Origin: Alsobacter soli
GTDB taxonomy: Bacteria; Pseudomonadota; Alphaproteobacteria; Rhizobiales; Beijerinckiaceae
DNA: 64,000 nt
Assembly: GCF_003004785.1 (NCBI RefSeq)
Contig: NZ_PVZS01000006.1
Span: 157,638-221,637 of the forward strand
Reading direction: 5' to 3'
Shown here: one piece after another, positions 63,621 to 64,000 of the stretch
How positions within the stretch are numbered: the stretch's first letter is position 1
Layout: each line of letters opens with the position of its first letter
Translations under genes and position numbers: made by a program
The notes under the pieces: model-generated
What the model was told of the DNA's origin: nothing
Seen by the model: the letters and a program-made list of their open reading frames with translations, nothing else
The model's database searches: none

Positions 63621-64000
63621 GTCCTTGCGAGGAGCGCAGCGACGAAGCAATCCAGGGGCAAGGCGTGCGTGTCTCTCCGTTGTGACCGGGATTGCGCCCC
63701 GACCCCCTGGATTGCTTCGTCGCCCTGCGGGCTCCTCGCAATGACGGGGTGGACAATGGGTCGGCTTCTCCGTCCTTGCGAGGAGCGCAGCGACGAAGCA
63801 ATCCAGGGGCAAGGCGTGCGTGTCTCTCCGTTGTGACCATCATGGCGCCCAGTCCCCCTGGATTGCTTCGTCGCCCTGCGGGCTCCTCGCAATGACGGGG
63901 GTGGACAATGGGTCGGCTTCTCCGTCCTTGCGAGGAGCGCAGCGACGAAGCAATCCAGGGGCAAGGCGCACGTGTCTCTCCGTTGCTGATGAGGATGGCG
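63621..64000. repeat. Tandem array of 151/152-bp units built on family A palindromes (runs off the window)
   Basis: Three units start GTCCTTGCGAGGAGCGCAGC at 63621, 63772 and 63924, giving periods of 151 and 152 bp; the third is cut by the edge. Each unit has a left arm to GAAGCAATCCAGGGGC, a variable middle (GTGTCTCTCCGTTGTGACC...), and a right arm CCCCCTGGATTGCTTCGTCG...CTCGCAATGAC, followed by a spacer GGGGTGGACAATGGGTCGGC. Units 1 and 2 differ mainly in about 20 central bases. The inner palindrome is that of 749-830. I see no gene in the 396 nt after sseA; open frames here merely follow the repeat. Confidence 0.92.

Noticed and set aside
63507..63895. Several short open frames in the terminal repeats, with repeated segments such as LARTEKPTHCPP.
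   Set aside because: They are translations of the tandem palindromic units and repeat with the DNA period; no ribosome sites or family matches.
61877..63964. Minus-strand open frame extending the chrR-like protein upstream by nearly 700 codons.
   Set aside because: It is antisense to alaX and sseA and passes through the tandem repeats. The ChrR-like similarity begins after 61876.
63621..64000. Possible CRISPR-like repeat-spacer array.
   Set aside because: The period is 151/152 bp, units are almost wholly conserved apart from a short centre, arms form a large palindrome, and the same palindrome occurs singly elsewhere. No cas genes.

Overview
This is chromosomal DNA from a high-GC alphaproteobacterium, most likely Hyphomicrobiales (Rhizobiales). 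The evidence is the suf operon order with a second cysteine desulfurase in front and an Irr-type palindrome upstream, the valS-popZ(DUF2497)-tolC-pcm block, RNase E with the alphaproteobacterial acidic insertion in its S1 domain, a DUF3971/AsmA-like protein, HisKA_2 kinases, and rhizobial-type interspersed palindromes (cores such as GAAGCAATCCAG). I cannot fix the genus from sequence alone. Nearly all of the window is conserved housekeeping DNA. It is broken by one glycan-export island, several stress-response clusters and repeat elements.

Layout. 1-5.8 kb (minus strand): Fe-S assembly operon iscS-type desulfurase, sufB, sufC, sufD, sufS (cut by the window edge), with an Irr-like palindrome in the divergent promoter. 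6.0-12.3 kb: alpha/beta hydrolase, tyrS, a DUF3971/AsmA-like envelope protein, and a 1-Cys BCP peroxiredoxin. 12.3-19.1 kb: cell wall genes (M23 peptidase, PBP1A, N-acetylmuramoyl-L-alanine amidase) around prfB, which carries a programmed +1 frameshift. 19.1-26.4 kb: rne with a long leader, an aminotransferase, an M48 peptidase/TPR protein and a DsbA-like thioredoxin. 26.4-30.3 kb: polysaccharide ABC exporter (permease plus ATPase) and two GT2 glycosyltransferases, with an AT-rich stretch. 30.6-33.3 kb: accB-accC-aat and tRNA-Lys.

33.5-36.4 kb: small unknowns, an RMD1/DUF155 protein, an NsrR-like regulator divergent from a 52-residue membrane protein and a group III truncated haemoglobin, then a lone PAS protein. 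36.4-43.9 kb: chrA, an SDR, a second PBP1A, a PilZ-receiver pair, a candidate sRNA, a Dps and an HNH-like protein. 43.9-48.8 kb: a four-gene two-component cluster. 48.8-55.3 kb: valS, popZ-like, tolC, pcm, tRNA-Cys and tRNA-Asn. 55.4-61.9 kb: a set resembling the RpoE/ChrR singlet-oxygen regulon (photolyase, COG2907 flavoprotein, DUF1365, cyclopropane synthase, SDR, ChrR-like cupin), without a sigma factor next to chrR. 61.9-64 kb: alaX, sseA and a 151/152-bp tandem repeat running off the edge.

The most rewarding points for a second look are the ChrR-like protein whose N-terminal zinc cysteines are replaced, the candidate sRNA at 42.3 kb, the NsrR/globin cluster with its unannotated micro-membrane protein, the prfB frameshift, the Irr-like operator, and the mosaic glycan island between dsbA and accB. 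I found no convincing wholly new system such as a defence island, CRISPR array or prophage.
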